Shown: positions 15,637 through 23,923, counted from the stretch's first letter. The stretch: DNA of 32,257 nt from Bacteroidales bacterium (GCA_016282015.1 JAEEJS010000059.1:1-32257), one strand, 5' to 3'. Numbers and translations are program-made. Notes: generated from the letters alone by a model not told the origin.

Positions 15637-17130
15637 TTAATTTCCTCCGTTTAATCTGATTAATGTTGATATTATGCGTCCTGCACCGCCACCTTCACCT
15701 TCGGTTATGACATGGATATCACCGGCATCATCGCCTATCACGCTGAAGAAGAAATTCAGCTGACGGCCGTCAATAAGCATGCAGTGACTGTTGAATGTCA
15801 ATGAGTTATAGTTAAAAGTCCAGTCAGTATATGTGCCTTGAACAATCAAAGAAGCATACTGGCTGATGTCGTCCCAGGTGACAAGATGGTTCATAGCATA
15901 GCCTAAAGCCATGTCACAAGTCCAGAAACTCGTCGGGTTTGTCTGTCCGTTGAGGACATAAGCCACACCATCGATGTATTCTCTTGCATCCGACGGGAAA
16001 TAATAAGGGAGAGTCTGCTGGTTATACCATCCGTTATCGAGATTCAGATTGTTGATGCTTTCGTCTTGCAGCCACGACATTATCTCACCGTGGAACACCG
16101 GGTTACTATACCCTATGGTGCCAGGACCAAGATCAACCGCAAAATCCAAGCTGGTTATCGGTGCGCTCACATTGACGGTCTCATTCACAACATCTATCTC
16201 CACCTTACGGAAATCGGTCTCAGAATGGTTGTCATAATGATTCGTTGTCATGACATACAGCTTGTCGTTGACCGACAGCAACTGCGAATTAGTACTCAAC
16301 GAGCCGTTGTAGTTTGGAACAACCACCTGCCTGATGGTAAAATCATTCGGGAATATCACAAAAGGCTGGATGTTCCAATAGCCTTGATTGTTGACGTTAT
16401 AACCAATCATAGCGCCCACCACGCCGTCGTCGGAAGCAGGATACACACTCTCAGGATAAATTCCGTTAGGAATCATCGTGGTGACGCTGATATTGTTGCC
16501 ATTATCTTTGAGATAATAAATCTGGCTGTCGTTTTCTTTCCATTTTATCTCCACGATATCGCTGCCGTATTGCTCCACTACACCGTAGAAATCGGTCGGG
16601 CGTTCAAGTCCGTAGTTCACGATGTTGGTCGGACGGCCGTCTTCCAGCAACCATTTGAAAATTGCACCGTCGGTCTTTCTCACCAGATAATGGATTCCAT
16701 CATACATGTAAATCAGATTATTTATTGCCTGCTGGGTTTCAGTATCGAGTTCTTCGATGCCCGGATAAAAATGGCGGCAATCGAACAGCCACAGCCAGTC
16801 ATCGCCAATCTGATAGATGTAATGAACTTTAAGCTGGAGATTGGCTTTCACGAGGTTGGCAGTGCCTTCGTCTCCTTCCACCTCGATGGTATATTCCACT
16901 GATTCAAGGATGCCTTGTTCGTTGACGACATACAAAGGAGTGTATTCAGAGTCGTCCTTCACTGGAGTGTCGGCCAGAGCGAGCATTGTGGCATGGGTGA
17001 GGTCCATCTTTTTGAATGTCATATCACTCAGTCCATGACTGCTGCCGCTACTATCGTTTTTCTTGCAGCCGATGCACACCAAAACCAGCATCGTTACTGC
17101 CATCATAATTTTGAAAATTCTTATTTTCAT
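15637..17130 (-). CDS. Lipoprotein of unknown function inside the direct-repeat interval
   Basis: I do not recognise the family. The 497-residue protein starts with a lipoprotein signal (MLVLVCIGC, Cys22, then KKNDSSGSS), so it is probably anchored in an envelope membrane. The rest is strand-rich with repeated aromatic/Asp patterns (DDWLWLFDCRHFYPG, IYYLKDNGNN, LYVMTTNHYDN) that suggest a beta-propeller or sandwich. The last third has WTCDMALGYAMNHLV and ends GEGGGAGRIISTLIRLNGGN. It has its own two-box promoter just after the TIGR04076 stop. Perfect 86-bp repeats of the TIGR04076 3' end lie on both sides, so the gene may have arrived as a cassette. There are no membrane helices beyond the signal and no T9SS tail. 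Confidence 0.85.
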   Translation of the reverse strand: MKIRIFKIMMAVTMLVLVCIGCKKNDSSGSSHGLSDMTFKKMDLTHATMLALADTPVKDDSEYTPLYVVNEQGILESVEYTIEVEGDEGTANLVKANLQLKVHYIYQIGDDWLWLFDCRHFYPGIEELDTETQQAINNLIYMYDGIHYLVRKTDGAIFKWLLEDGRPTNIVNYGLERPTDFYGVVEQYGSDIVEIKWKENDSQIYYLKDNGNNISVTTMIPNGIYPESVYPASDDGVVGAMIGYNVNNQGYWNIQPFVIFPNDFTIRQVVVPNYNGSLSTNSQLLSVNDKLYVMTTNHYDNHSETDFRKVEIDVVNETVNVSAPITSLDFAVDLGPGTIGYSNPVFHGEIMSWLQDESINNLNLDNGWYNQQTLPYYFPSDAREYIDGVAYVLNGQTNPTSFWTCDMALGYAMNHLVTWDDISQYASLIVQGTYTDWTFNYNSLTFNSHCMLIDGRQLNFFFSVIGDDAGDIHVITEGEGGGAGRIISTLIRLNGGN

Positions 17131-17155
17131 ATCTTTTTAGATTAAATTCTGACTG

Positions 17156-17186
17156 CAAAGATACAAAACTTCTTTAAAAAAACAAA
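17156..17186 (-). promoter_or_regulatory. Two-box promoter for the cassette lipoprotein gene
   Basis: On the minus strand, TTTG at 17186-17183 and TATCTTTG at 17163-17156 are separated by 19 nt, a full match to the Bacteroidota consensus, 25 nt before the ATG at 17130. It begins 2 nt after the TIGR04076 stop, so the lipoprotein gene need not depend on the que operon promoter. Confidence 0.72.
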
Positions 17187-17188
17187 TT

Positions 17189-17485
17189 TTACACTGTTTC
17201 TATCAAGAAACTCACAGGACGGAATCCGTCATTACAGCTTATCATGGCAGAGTTGGGATTTTTCATCCAGCCGTCGTAGAAATTACCGCGTCCGGCTGCC
17301 AGTTCCTGCACAAACCACCGCATCGACTCCCAGGCACTGTCACACATTCCCTCAGGTTTGGCACCATCCACGGAAATCCACGTCTGCCCTTCCCTGACAT
17401 CGCAGGTATGCTCAATAGGATTCTCAAACTGTTTTTGCAAATCCTCGTAATTGGCTTTCCGTATGGCGGTTATTCTGACGTTCAT
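17189..17485 (-). CDS. TIGR04076 family protein
   Basis: This small cytoplasmic protein of 98 residues is recognised as TIGR04076 from [51 protein letters not shown] and [12 protein letters not shown]. Conserved Cys residues (28, 48, 84) hint at metal or redox chemistry, but function is not established. Its start overlaps the queF stop (ATGA), so it is the last gene of the que operon and translationally coupled. The final 86 bp of conserved sequence are repeated at 15515-15600. Its last five residues (LIETV) differ from the tail in that fragment (YIVRDE), suggesting its 3' end was replaced. Confidence 0.85.
   Translation of the reverse strand: MNVRITAIRKANYEDLQKQFENPIEHTCDVREGQTWISVDGAKPEGMCDSAWESMRWFVQELAAGRGNFYDGWMKNPNSAMISCNDGFRPVSFLIETV
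17208..17303. repeat. Direct repeat copy 2 (inside the intact TIGR04076 gene)
   Basis: 17208-17293 is identical to 15515-15600. One extra G at 17294 is followed by nine more matching bases (17295-17303). The repeat spans codons 65-93 of the intact gene. Confidence 0.92.
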
Positions 17486-17943
17486 TTGATCTGATAGTTT
17501 CTCATTCTATCTTCGGCCATAGCCTCGTATTTGGTGCCTTTACGACCGTAATTCACGTAAGGATGAATGCTGATGCCGCCGCGCGGGACAAACAGTCCGA
17601 CCACCTCGATATAGCGTGGATCCATCAGTTTCACCAGGTCGTTTAGGATGATGTTGATGACATCCTCATGGAAATCGCCGTGGTTGCGGAATGAGAAGAG
17701 GTACAGCTTGAGGCTCTTGCTCTCAACCATTTTCTTATCCGGGATGTACAAAATCTTGATTTCACCGAAGTCGGGCTGACCGGTAATCGGGCACAAAGCG
17801 GTAAACTCAGGGCAGTTGAACTGAACCCAGTAGTCGCGTTCAGGATGCTGGTTTTCGAAAGCCTCCAAAACCTCAGGAGCGTAGGTCTCAGGTATTTCAG
17901 CCTTGTGGCCTAAAGAATGTAAATTATCTTTTTCTCTATTCAT
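17482..17943 (-). CDS. queF: preQ1 synthase (NADPH-dependent 7-cyano-7-deazaguanine reductase)
   Basis: It reduces the nitrile of preQ0 to the amine of preQ1 with two NADPH, the last step before insertion into tRNA. At 153 residues it is the short, unimodular QueF type. The thioimide-forming cysteine is Cys51 in [14 protein letters not shown]. The NADPH motif ESKSLKLYL follows near residue 77, then FHEDV with the conserved His/Glu, and the C-terminal [10 protein letters not shown]. It starts 2 nt after the queE stop and its own stop overlaps the TIGR04076 start. Its product preQ1 is the ligand of the riboswitch in front of queC. Confidence 0.96.
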   Translation of the reverse strand: MNREKDNLHSLGHKAEIPETYAPEVLEAFENQHPERDYWVQFNCPEFTALCPITGQPDFGEIKILYIPDKKMVESKSLKLYLFSFRNHGDFHEDVINIILNDLVKLMDPRYIEVVGLFVPRGGISIHPYVNYGRKGTKYEAMAEDRMRNYQIK

Positions 17944-17945
17944 AA

Positions 17946-18548
17946 CTATCTGATATTTAATATTTTATGTGTCTGCAATGAGAGCCGCCACTCGGGATGC
18001 TCTTTGCAAAATTCAATTGTTTTCTTGATTATTTCAGCGTTTTTCTCAGCGTCGCCAGTGTCGCAAGGCTGAAGAAAACGGTGTTTCACCTTGATGTTGG
18101 GATAGGTTGAGACGTTAGGCTGAGCGTCTTTACACATTTCTTCGTCAAAGACCACTTTCAATTCGTCGGCTTCAGTCAAAACCGGCTTGGCTTTTTCGCC
18201 TAAGAACATGTCTTTGGGCGACAGCGTTATCCAGTCGACGTTTTTCGGCAACTCGATTGTGCCGTTGGTCTCGACTGCCACTGTCTTGCCCAGAAAATGC
18301 AACATCTCCACCAGCGACTCGGTCAGTTGCAAGGCCGGCTCGCCTCCTGTCACAACCACCAGATTGGCCTTGTATCGCGACACCTCTTCGATTATGTCGC
18401 CTTCGGTCATCTCCTTGCCGTCTTGATGCTGAGTGTCGCAGAAAGGGCACTGCAGGTTGCATCCGCTGAAACGGATGAACACAGCTGGAGTCCCGGTGTT
18501 GAAACCCTCGCCCTGAAGCGAATGGAATATCTCGTTGACACGCATCAT
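17946..18548 (-). CDS. queE: 7-carboxy-7-deazaguanine synthase (radical SAM)
   Basis: It rearranges 6-carboxy-tetrahydropterin to 7-carboxy-7-deazaguanine using S-adenosylmethionine and a 4Fe-4S cluster. With the ATG at 18548 the protein has 200 residues. The cluster motif is CNLQCPFC (Cys30, Cys34, Cys37), preceded by the substrate region FHSLQGEG and followed by [11 protein letters not shown] longer reading would need a TTG start. The ATG shares one base with the queD stop (TGATG), so the two are translationally coupled. Confidence 0.96.
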   Translation of the reverse strand: MMRVNEIFHSLQGEGFNTGTPAVFIRFSGCNLQCPFCDTQHQDGKEMTEGDIIEEVSRYKANLVVVTGGEPALQLTESLVEMLHFLGKTVAVETNGTIELPKNVDWITLSPKDMFLGEKAKPVLTEADELKVVFDEEMCKDAQPNVSTYPNIKVKHRFLQPCDTGDAEKNAEIIKKTIEFCKEHPEWRLSLQTHKILNIR

Positions 18549-18880
18549 CAATCTCTTTCGTAAGTGGCTATGTTGCCAGTGGTTTCCTGCACATCGACGC
18601 GGTAGCAGTTGGTAATCTGGTCACAGCACCAATGTGCGATGTTTTCGGCTGTAGGGTTGCATTTCAGCACCTCGTTGACCACCTTGTGGTCCAAAGCCTC
18701 GACTATGCGGTGTTTTATCTCCGAAAAATCTACGACCATGCCGTTCTTGTCGAGTTCCTTGGCTTTGCAGTAGATGGTGATAATCCAGTTATGTCCGTGC
18801 AATGAGCTGCATTTGCTGGGGTAATCGAGGGTCAGCTGATGAGCGCCCGCCACTTCTATGGTTTTCTTGATGTAATACAT
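18548..18880 (-). CDS. queD: 6-carboxy-5,6,7,8-tetrahydropterin synthase
   Basis: It converts dihydroneopterin triphosphate to 6-carboxytetrahydropterin, the second step from GTP. At 110 residues it is close to standard length. Zinc ligands are His14 (GAHQL), His28 and His30 (HGHNW), with catalytic Cys24 four residues before the HGH. DHKVVNE and NPTAENIA supply the later catalytic His/Asp and the pterin-anchoring Glu. Its ATG shares a base with the queC stop (TAATG). No folE is seen in the window, so the substrate must come from GTP cyclohydrolase encoded elsewhere. Confidence 0.96.
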   Translation of the reverse strand: MYYIKKTIEVAGAHQLTLDYPSKCSSLHGHNWIITIYCKAKELDKNGMVVDFSEIKHRIVEALDHKVVNEVLKCNPTAENIAHWCCDQITNCYRVDVQETTGNIATYERD

Positions 18881-19530
18881 TAGTCTTCGTAATTTGTTGG
18901 GTCAATAATTCCGGCTTCCGCGAAAGCCTCTTTTCTTTCCTGGCAAGTGCCGCAGCGTCCGCAATGACGTTCTTTACCGCGGTAGCACGAATACGTCTTG
19001 CCGTAGTCTATGCCTAAGGCTATGCCTTTTTTAACTATGTCGCCTTTAGTGATGTTGGTGTAGGGCGCCACTAGTTGCACGCCTTCATAGGTGCCTGCTG
19101 TCATAGCCTCGTCCATGGCCTTGATGAACTGGGGGCGGCAGTCGGGATAGATGGCGTGGTCGCCTCCGTGGTTTGCTATCAGAACACGTTTCAAGCCGCG
19201 GCTTTCGGCCAACCCGCATGCCACCGACAGCATTATGCCGTTGCGGAATGGCACCACGGTCGAGCGCATGTTCTCATCATCGTAATTGCCTTCGGGTATG
19301 GCGTCTGCGCCCGCTGTCAATGAGGAGGCGAAGTATTTCCCGATAAAGGCCAGGTCAATCACCAGGTGCTCTATGCCCAGATGCTGGCAATGCCAGCGGG
19401 CGCAGGCGATTTCACGCGCAGCATGGTTGCTGCCGTAGTCGAATGTGACGGCAAGAGCAATCCTCTCACGCTCCTCATATAGAAGCGTGGTGGAGTCCAA
19501 TCCGCCGGAATAAATGATAACTGAATCCAT
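18880..19530 (-). CDS. queC: 7-cyano-7-deazaguanine synthase
   Basis: It makes preQ0 from 7-carboxy-7-deazaguanine, ammonia and ATP. At 216 residues it has the usual length. The PP-loop SGGLDS is at residues 8-13, RNGIMLS and NHGGDHAIYPDCR follow, and the C-terminal zinc site has four cysteines (CYRGKERHCGRCGTC). It is the first gene of queC-queD-queE-queF-TIGR04076, all overlapping or within 2 nt. A preQ1-I aptamer ends 2 nt before its ATG and includes the purine tract that would bind the ribosome, so expression should fall when preQ1 is abundant. Confidence 0.96.
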   Translation of the reverse strand: MDSVIIYSGGLDSTTLLYEERERIALAVTFDYGSNHAAREIACARWHCQHLGIEHLVIDLAFIGKYFASSLTAGADAIPEGNYDDENMRSTVVPFRNGIMLSVACGLAESRGLKRVLIANHGGDHAIYPDCRPQFIKAMDEAMTAGTYEGVQLVAPYTNITKGDIVKKGIALGIDYGKTYSCYRGKERHCGRCGTCQERKEAFAEAGIIDPTNYED

Positions 19531-19532
19531 AT

Positions 19533-19567
19533 CCTTGTTTTGTTAAAGGGGGTTGTCAAGTACCCCT
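19533..19567 (-). ncRNA. preQ1-I riboswitch aptamer (queC leader)
   Basis: Read on the minus strand, P1 is AGGGG (19567-19563) with CCCCU (19551-19547). Loop L1 is UACUUGACAAC (19562-19552). The tail UUAACAAAACAAGG (19546-19533) follows. CUUG in L1 (19560-19557) pairs perfectly with CAAG (19537-19534), giving pseudoknot P2. The last L1 C (19552) stands where the ligand-pairing cytosine of known preQ1-I aptamers lies. As I recall it, the tail is the same as in the Thermoanaerobacter tengcongensis aptamer. The AAGG ends 2 nt before the queC ATG, so ligand-stabilised P2 should block ribosome access. The queC-queF genes downstream make preQ1, giving product feedback. Confidence 0.93.
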
Positions 19568-19585
19568 GATTGTTATAATCGGCGA

Positions 19586-19593
19586 CAAAGATA
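19586..19593 (-). promoter_or_regulatory. -7 promoter box for the que operon
   Basis: On the minus strand this reads TATCTTTG (TAnnTTTG). A transcript starting a few nt downstream would have a leader of about 50 nt, just enough to hold the preQ1-I aptamer. No clear -33 TTTG is seen. Confidence 0.55.
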
Positions 19594-19624
19594 CAGATAA
19601 TTTTTGAATTAAAAGATTATTTTA

Positions 19625-20887
19625 TTAATCTTCTGGCCGACATATAGTGGTGCATATTCTATTCTGCAACATTCTGTACTGGTATACCCTGTTGGTTCCA
19701 CCACCCATGTTCATGATAGAAAAGCAGAGCGCGTGCCCGTTATGCAAGAAGCAGTAGCCGCTAAGACATGATACTCCGTATACGGTGCCTGTCTTGGCAT
19801 GTACCAAGCCTTGCGCAGGCGAGTCAAGCATACGATTTTTCAAAGTGCCGTCCACACCGGCTATTGGCAGGTATGGCAAAATATGGTCGATGATGTCAGG
19901 GTTATGATAGGCATAACGCAGCATATAAACCATCATTTCAGGTGACACATGATCGAACAAAGATAGTCCGCAGCCGTCAAATATATTGTAATCACGCGTA
20001 TCCAACCCAATTTTTTCTATAAGTTTGTATACTTTCTGCCTGCTGTTATTCATATTGGACGGTTCTGTGCCGGAATTGGCGCCCATTTGGAAAAACAAGG
20101 ATTCAGCATATAGATTATCACTATTTTTCAGCATCCATGACAGTATATCATCCATAGAATGCGTACGGGTACACAGATGTTTGGCGCCAGTTGGAAGCAA
20201 ACCTTCAACCGCGGTGACGTTACATTTTACGCCATTGTCCGTCAAACACTGTTCGAAACATGACAAGAACTGGTCTTTATAGTAATACGGCAAAGGAGTC
20301 AACACCGGATTATGCGAATAACCGTCCCACGGCCATGCCGATCCCCACATCAAACCATCCTTGAATGATTTGTCTGCCACCAGGCATCCCTGTATACTGT
20401 TGACACCCATGTCTTTCAAACTTTGGACAAAAGCCGTCATATCGATACTGTCGAAAGCCGGATCCATGCCACCCACACACACAACATCACCAGTAAGGGT
20501 GTGGTTCTTAATCTCTCCAACATAATACAGGGAAGTCTTGAACTCGTACGATGGTCCAAGATAGTCCAGAGCAGTAATCGAAGTGATAATTTTCTGGTTG
20601 GAGCCCGGACGCATGGACATTTGCGAGTTAAATTCGTATACACAAGTGTCGAGGGTAAGGTCGTACACCATCATGGCCAGATGCGTCTTTTTAATCAGCG
20701 GCTCGTTATCCAACAGGCTGTCAAGACGATACTGCATGTAATCCAATGGCTTCAGGTCGCCGGGGACAACTATGTCCGGTTGCCACAAAACCACTACTTC
20801 CTTTTTCTCTTCTTCTTTATTAGAACACCCAATCAGCAGCAAGCTGACAAATAACGGCAAAACGATACCGCAAAAACGTTGCAACAT
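19625..20887 (-). CDS. dacB: D-alanyl-D-alanine carboxypeptidase/endopeptidase lipoprotein (PBP4, peptidase S13)
   Basis: This penicillin-binding protein trims or cleaves peptidoglycan cross-links in the periplasm. The 420 residues include a lipoprotein signal (LLLIGC, Cys21). The three active-site motifs are present: S96-N-Q-K99 in MRPGSNQKI, SDN near residue 257 in KNSDNLYAES, and KTG in VHAKTGTVYGVS near residue 366. The domain II insert typical of the S13 family is shorter than in E. coli PBP4. The gene lies 13 nt downstream of the T9SS adhesin gene with no promoter box in the gap, so the two are probably co-transcribed. Confidence 0.94.
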   Translation of the reverse strand: MLQRFCGIVLPLFVSLLLIGCSNKEEEKKEVVVLWQPDIVVPGDLKPLDYMQYRLDSLLDNEPLIKKTHLAMMVYDLTLDTCVYEFNSQMSMRPGSNQKIITSITALDYLGPSYEFKTSLYYVGEIKNHTLTGDVVCVGGMDPAFDSIDMTAFVQSLKDMGVNSIQGCLVADKSFKDGLMWGSAWPWDGYSHNPVLTPLPYYYKDQFLSCFEQCLTDNGVKCNVTAVEGLLPTGAKHLCTRTHSMDDILSWMLKNSDNLYAESLFFQMGANSGTEPSNMNNSRQKVYKLIEKIGLDTRDYNIFDGCGLSLFDHVSPEMMVYMLRYAYHNPDIIDHILPYLPIAGVDGTLKNRMLDSPAQGLVHAKTGTVYGVSCLSGYCFLHNGHALCFSIMNMGGGTNRVYQYRMLQNRICTTICRPED

Positions 20888-20900
20888 ATTATAAAATACT

Positions 20901-22409
20901 CTATTCCTTCACCAGCTTTACAGTAACGATGCCGGTCTCACTGCTTATGCGAGCCATATACACGCCCTGATCGCAGCGGCTGAGGTCAATATCGGCTTGT
21001 CCCTCATACGTTTTGACGCAGACTATCTGTTTGCCCAGCATGTCAAACACAGTTATATCGGCCTCGGCCACATTAGTTTCAATTTTTACAATTCCGGTGG
21101 TAGGATTAGGGCTGACCGAGGCCACAACAGCCTGCTGGTCGATTATGCCGTCATACCCCTGCCCCACCATGACGTCGTCCACGTAGACACCTTCGGCATT
21201 ATGACCTATGCCTATAAACGCTATCTGATAAGTAGCCGACGGATTCGGCAGCGACAGACTCTCTTCTTCCCAGTCGGTGAAGGTTGAATCGTAGTCCGCC
21301 AAAATATGCCAGATGTCATTCTCATTGGTGCGATATCCCACTTTCAACTGGTCGCCAGCCCCGTAGCTCAAGCCCGGCTGTTTGTGTTTGAAAGTCAAGG
21401 CCGGGTTGCTAACTGCTGTCAGATCCAAAGGAGCCGATATCAGTCTGGCCTCACCGCCCAACCAGATAAAAAAGGCTGTGTTGTTCGGATACAGGTATCC
21501 CGGGTCAACCACCCATTTGTCAGTGCCGGAAACTATCTCATTCATCCAACAGACAAAGTCGTCGGACGACTCAAAATCGTCGTAGTAAGGCTCATCGTCA
21601 GTCACGACAATGACATCGCAAAGGGTTTTGAACGTTACCGGTGTGGCCCATTCCGACTCAGCACCGCCTCCGCATATAGCCTTCACCGTGAAGGTATATT
21701 CAGTCTGAGGATCCAGATTATCAACCCTATACGGCTGAGTGTCGGTGTTTATGATATGACCGTCAAAATCTATCACCCAACCTTGCTCGTTGCCGCTAAC
21801 CGACCATCCGAGCTGTGCCGCAAATGCAGTGATTTCAGTAGCTTGCAGACTAACCGGACGGGGGCAGCCGCCAGTTCCCATAATCTCAATATTGTCCACA
21901 AAAATCATGTAACCGCCCAATCCGCGGCCCAAGAATGAAATCTGATAGGTGGCCGAAAGGTTGGTCAATGTGAATGTCTCCTCATAGAAATTCTGGTAGT
22001 CGCTGATGCTGTATGAACCCAAGGTGTGCCAGCTGTCGGTTTCCGATGAACGGTAGCTTACCACGAGTTCATCGGTCTGATATAAGCCCATCATGGCATA
22101 CGAGAAGCTGAATGTGGCACCGTCCACGCCCGATATATCCAAAACCGGCGAAATCAGACGAGCCTCATCGCCCGCACTAGTAAATGAAAATGCAGCCAAA
22201 GTGGTAGTGCTGCCTTCCATGGTGGTCCAGTTGCCGCCGCCAACGGTCTCTATGGTCCAGCATTCGAACTGGTCGCCTTCAAAATCCTCTATAAATGGTT
22301 GTCCGTCAGTGACGGTAAACTCGCATTGTCCCCAAATCTGTCCGACGAAAAACAGCATAATCACTGACATTATCGCCATTGTTCTAATTAAATGTCTTGT
22401 GTTTGTCAT
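20901..22409 (-). CDS. T9SS-secreted adhesin with two MAM-like jellyrolls around a fibronectin type III domain
   Basis: The protein has 502 residues. After a signal peptide (to about residue 27, ending IWG) comes a jellyroll module from about 29 to 183 (FIEDFEGDQFECW to YMIFVDNIEIMG), like the gingipain cleaved-adhesin or choice-of-anchor J domains. A fibronectin III-like domain follows (about 184-265, WVIDFDG, YTFTVKAICGG). A second jellyroll runs from about 266 to 420 (YYDDFESSDDFVCW to VYVDDVMVGQG). A T9SS type A domain ends the protein (VSPNPTTGIVKI, VFDMLGKQIV, GVYMARISS). It is probably a carbohydrate- or protein-binding surface protein and has no catalytic motif. PBP4 follows in the same unit. 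Confidence 0.88.
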   Translation of the reverse strand: MTNTRHLIRTMAIMSVIMLFFVGQIWGQCEFTVTDGQPFIEDFEGDQFECWTIETVGGGNWTTMEGSTTTLAAFSFTSAGDEARLISPVLDISGVDGATFSFSYAMMGLYQTDELVVSYRSSETDSWHTLGSYSISDYQNFYEETFTLTNLSATYQISFLGRGLGGYMIFVDNIEIMGTGGCPRPVSLQATEITAFAAQLGWSVSGNEQGWVIDFDGHIINTDTQPYRVDNLDPQTEYTFTVKAICGGGAESEWATPVTFKTLCDVIVVTDDEPYYDDFESSDDFVCWMNEIVSGTDKWVVDPGYLYPNNTAFFIWLGGEARLISAPLDLTAVSNPALTFKHKQPGLSYGAGDQLKVGYRTNENDIWHILADYDSTFTDWEEESLSLPNPSATYQIAFIGIGHNAEGVYVDDVMVGQGYDGIIDQQAVVASVSPNPTTGIVKIETNVAEADITVFDMLGKQIVCVKTYEGQADIDLSRCDQGVYMARISSETGIVTVKLVKE

Positions 22410-22430
22410 AGTTTAGTGTTTTTGATGGAG

Positions 22431-22438
22431 CAAAATTA
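22431..22438 (-). promoter_or_regulatory. -7 promoter box for the T9SS adhesin-PBP4 unit
   Basis: On the minus strand this reads TAATTTTG (TAnnTTTG), 21 nt before the ATG at 22409. It is divergent from the box at 22494-22501. Confidence 0.5.
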
Positions 22439-22493
22439 ACAAATTTTTCTGTCTTTGATGAAAAAAATTTACAAAAAGCACTATTAATTGTTT

Positions 22494-22501
22494 TATATTT
22501 G
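22494..22501 (+). promoter_or_regulatory. -7 promoter box for the propeller-like T9SS gene
   Basis: TATATTTG matches TAnnTTTG, 31 nt before the chosen ATG at 22533. TTTA about 22 nt upstream may be a weak -33 box. The box lies inside the possible longer reading frame from 22488, which argues for the shorter start. Confidence 0.52.
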
Positions 22502-22532
22502 CATCGCTAAACACATTATTAATAATTGCAGC

Positions 22533-23900
22533 ATGAAGAAATCTCTACGTTTATTGCTTGCCGTAGCGTTTACGGCTATTTTTGGTATGGCTGATGTATC
22601 CGCTACCCAATGGTACGGATTTGCCTTGTACACCGCTTCCGGCAGCTCTGTACAGAACCATTTTGTCTGTTTTGACTCACAGAACCCTCAAGAATTACAG
22701 ACTGTGTCGGAAGAATTTCCGATAATCTGGGCGGCAACCTATCTGGACGGATATGTTTGGTTTGTAACCCAGTCAAGAAGCCTTTGCAAGGCACCTTTTG
22801 ACGAGGCCACACAAACCATAGGCGCCTACGAGACCGTGGTACCGGCCTTAGAGCAATACAATTTGTATATCAGCATGGCATACAACCCTGTTGACGGGAT
22901 GATGTATTACCTTTGCCAGGACAGCCAGTACAACACTTATCTGAAACGCTCCAGCCTCGACAACCCGTCACAGGTCGAGGTGATCGGCACTTTCGGTGTC
23001 AGAATCTGGACTCTGGCCATCAATGACGCGGGACAGGCTTACGGTGTGGCATATGAAGGCGGCAACTTGCACGAGATAAACCTCAACGATGCCACCTCCA
23101 CCGTAATCGGACCTACAGGCAAGGAATTGTGGTACACACAAAGCATGGCCTTCGATTCCGAGACAGGCGAGCTTTACTGGGCTCAGTTTGCCACCACTAC
23201 CGACCACGGATTCTACCAGGTTAATACGACAACAGGCGAAGCCACATCACTAGGCGAAATCGGCGGCGGAACCCAGCTTGCAGGCTTGTTCATGGTGTCA
23301 CAACCGGCTCCTCCGGCGCCAGTCGTCATCGATGAGATTTACGTGGAAGGCTTCACCGCTCCTGAATGGGGTGAGCATCCTGACTTCGACTTGGAGGTGG
23401 CATCAGACGCTCATTATACCATAAGTGAGGTCAGCTGGCAGTACTATGGTAATGAGATATACGGTTTCCTTGATGAAAACGACTATTTCGACAGAGAAGA
23501 CGTGTCATATGTAATGGGCATCACTCTCCAACCTGAAGAGGGTTATGTTTTTGCTGAAGATGTGACAGTTTTTTATAACGGAGACGCCTCAATTTTTGAC
23601 GCTGCCGAAAGCTATTTTATCGGCGAGGCCTTTATGGCATTCACCGTCATGTATGATTTGACCGACCCAACCGCCGGCATTTCCGAGCAAATTAGTGAAA
23701 AAGCGACGCTTTGGCCAAATCCCACAACCGACATCCTATATTTGGATGTCACAGATGGAGCCACCGTCAGCGTTTTCGACATGACAGGACGCATAGTGAA
23801 ACAGCAGCGTTACGAAGGCAAGGTGGATGTGAGAGATTTGACTCCAGGCATCTACACCATTAAGGCTGAGGGAATTACTGACAGATTCGTAAAGGAATAA
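22533..23900 (+). CDS. T9SS-secreted protein with beta-propeller-like N-terminal domain
   Basis: The protein has 455 residues from MKKSLRLLLAVAF; the signal peptide ends near DVSA. Residues about 25-270 contain repeated blade-like units (DGYVWFVTQSRSLCKAPF, MAYNPVDGMMYYL, WTLAINDAGQAYGV, MAFDSETGELYWAQF), probably a propeller. A module of about 100 residues follows (EGFTAPEWGEHPDFDLEV to MAFTVMYDL), then the T9SS domain (LWPNPTTDILYL, VFDMTGRIV, GIYTIKAEG). The N-terminal half is clearly related to that of the protein at 27950-29530. No catalytic motif is seen and the role is unknown. A hairpin terminator follows the gene. Confidence 0.85.
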   Translation: MKKSLRLLLAVAFTAIFGMADVSATQWYGFALYTASGSSVQNHFVCFDSQNPQELQTVSEEFPIIWAATYLDGYVWFVTQSRSLCKAPFDEATQTIGAYETVVPALEQYNLYISMAYNPVDGMMYYLCQDSQYNTYLKRSSLDNPSQVEVIGTFGVRIWTLAINDAGQAYGVAYEGGNLHEINLNDATSTVIGPTGKELWYTQSMAFDSETGELYWAQFATTTDHGFYQVNTTTGEATSLGEIGGGTQLAGLFMVSQPAPPAPVVIDEIYVEGFTAPEWGEHPDFDLEVASDAHYTISEVSWQYYGNEIYGFLDENDYFDREDVSYVMGITLQPEEGYVFAEDVTVFYNGDASIFDAAESYFIGEAFMAFTVMYDLTDPTAGISEQISEKATLWPNPTTDILYLDVTDGATVSVFDMTGRIVKQQRYEGKVDVRDLTPGIYTIKAEGITDRFVKE

Positions 23901-23923
23901 TCCTTCTATTGCTTGAAAAATAT

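Noticed and set aside
19547..19567. The G/C hairpin before queC as an intrinsic terminator
   Set aside because: It is followed by an A-rich tail, not a T run, and the pseudoknot and conserved tail fit a preQ1-I aptamer far better.
22488..22532. An upstream extension of the propeller-like T9SS protein
   Set aside because: The added residues would cover the -7 box and disturb a clean signal peptide that starts at 22533.
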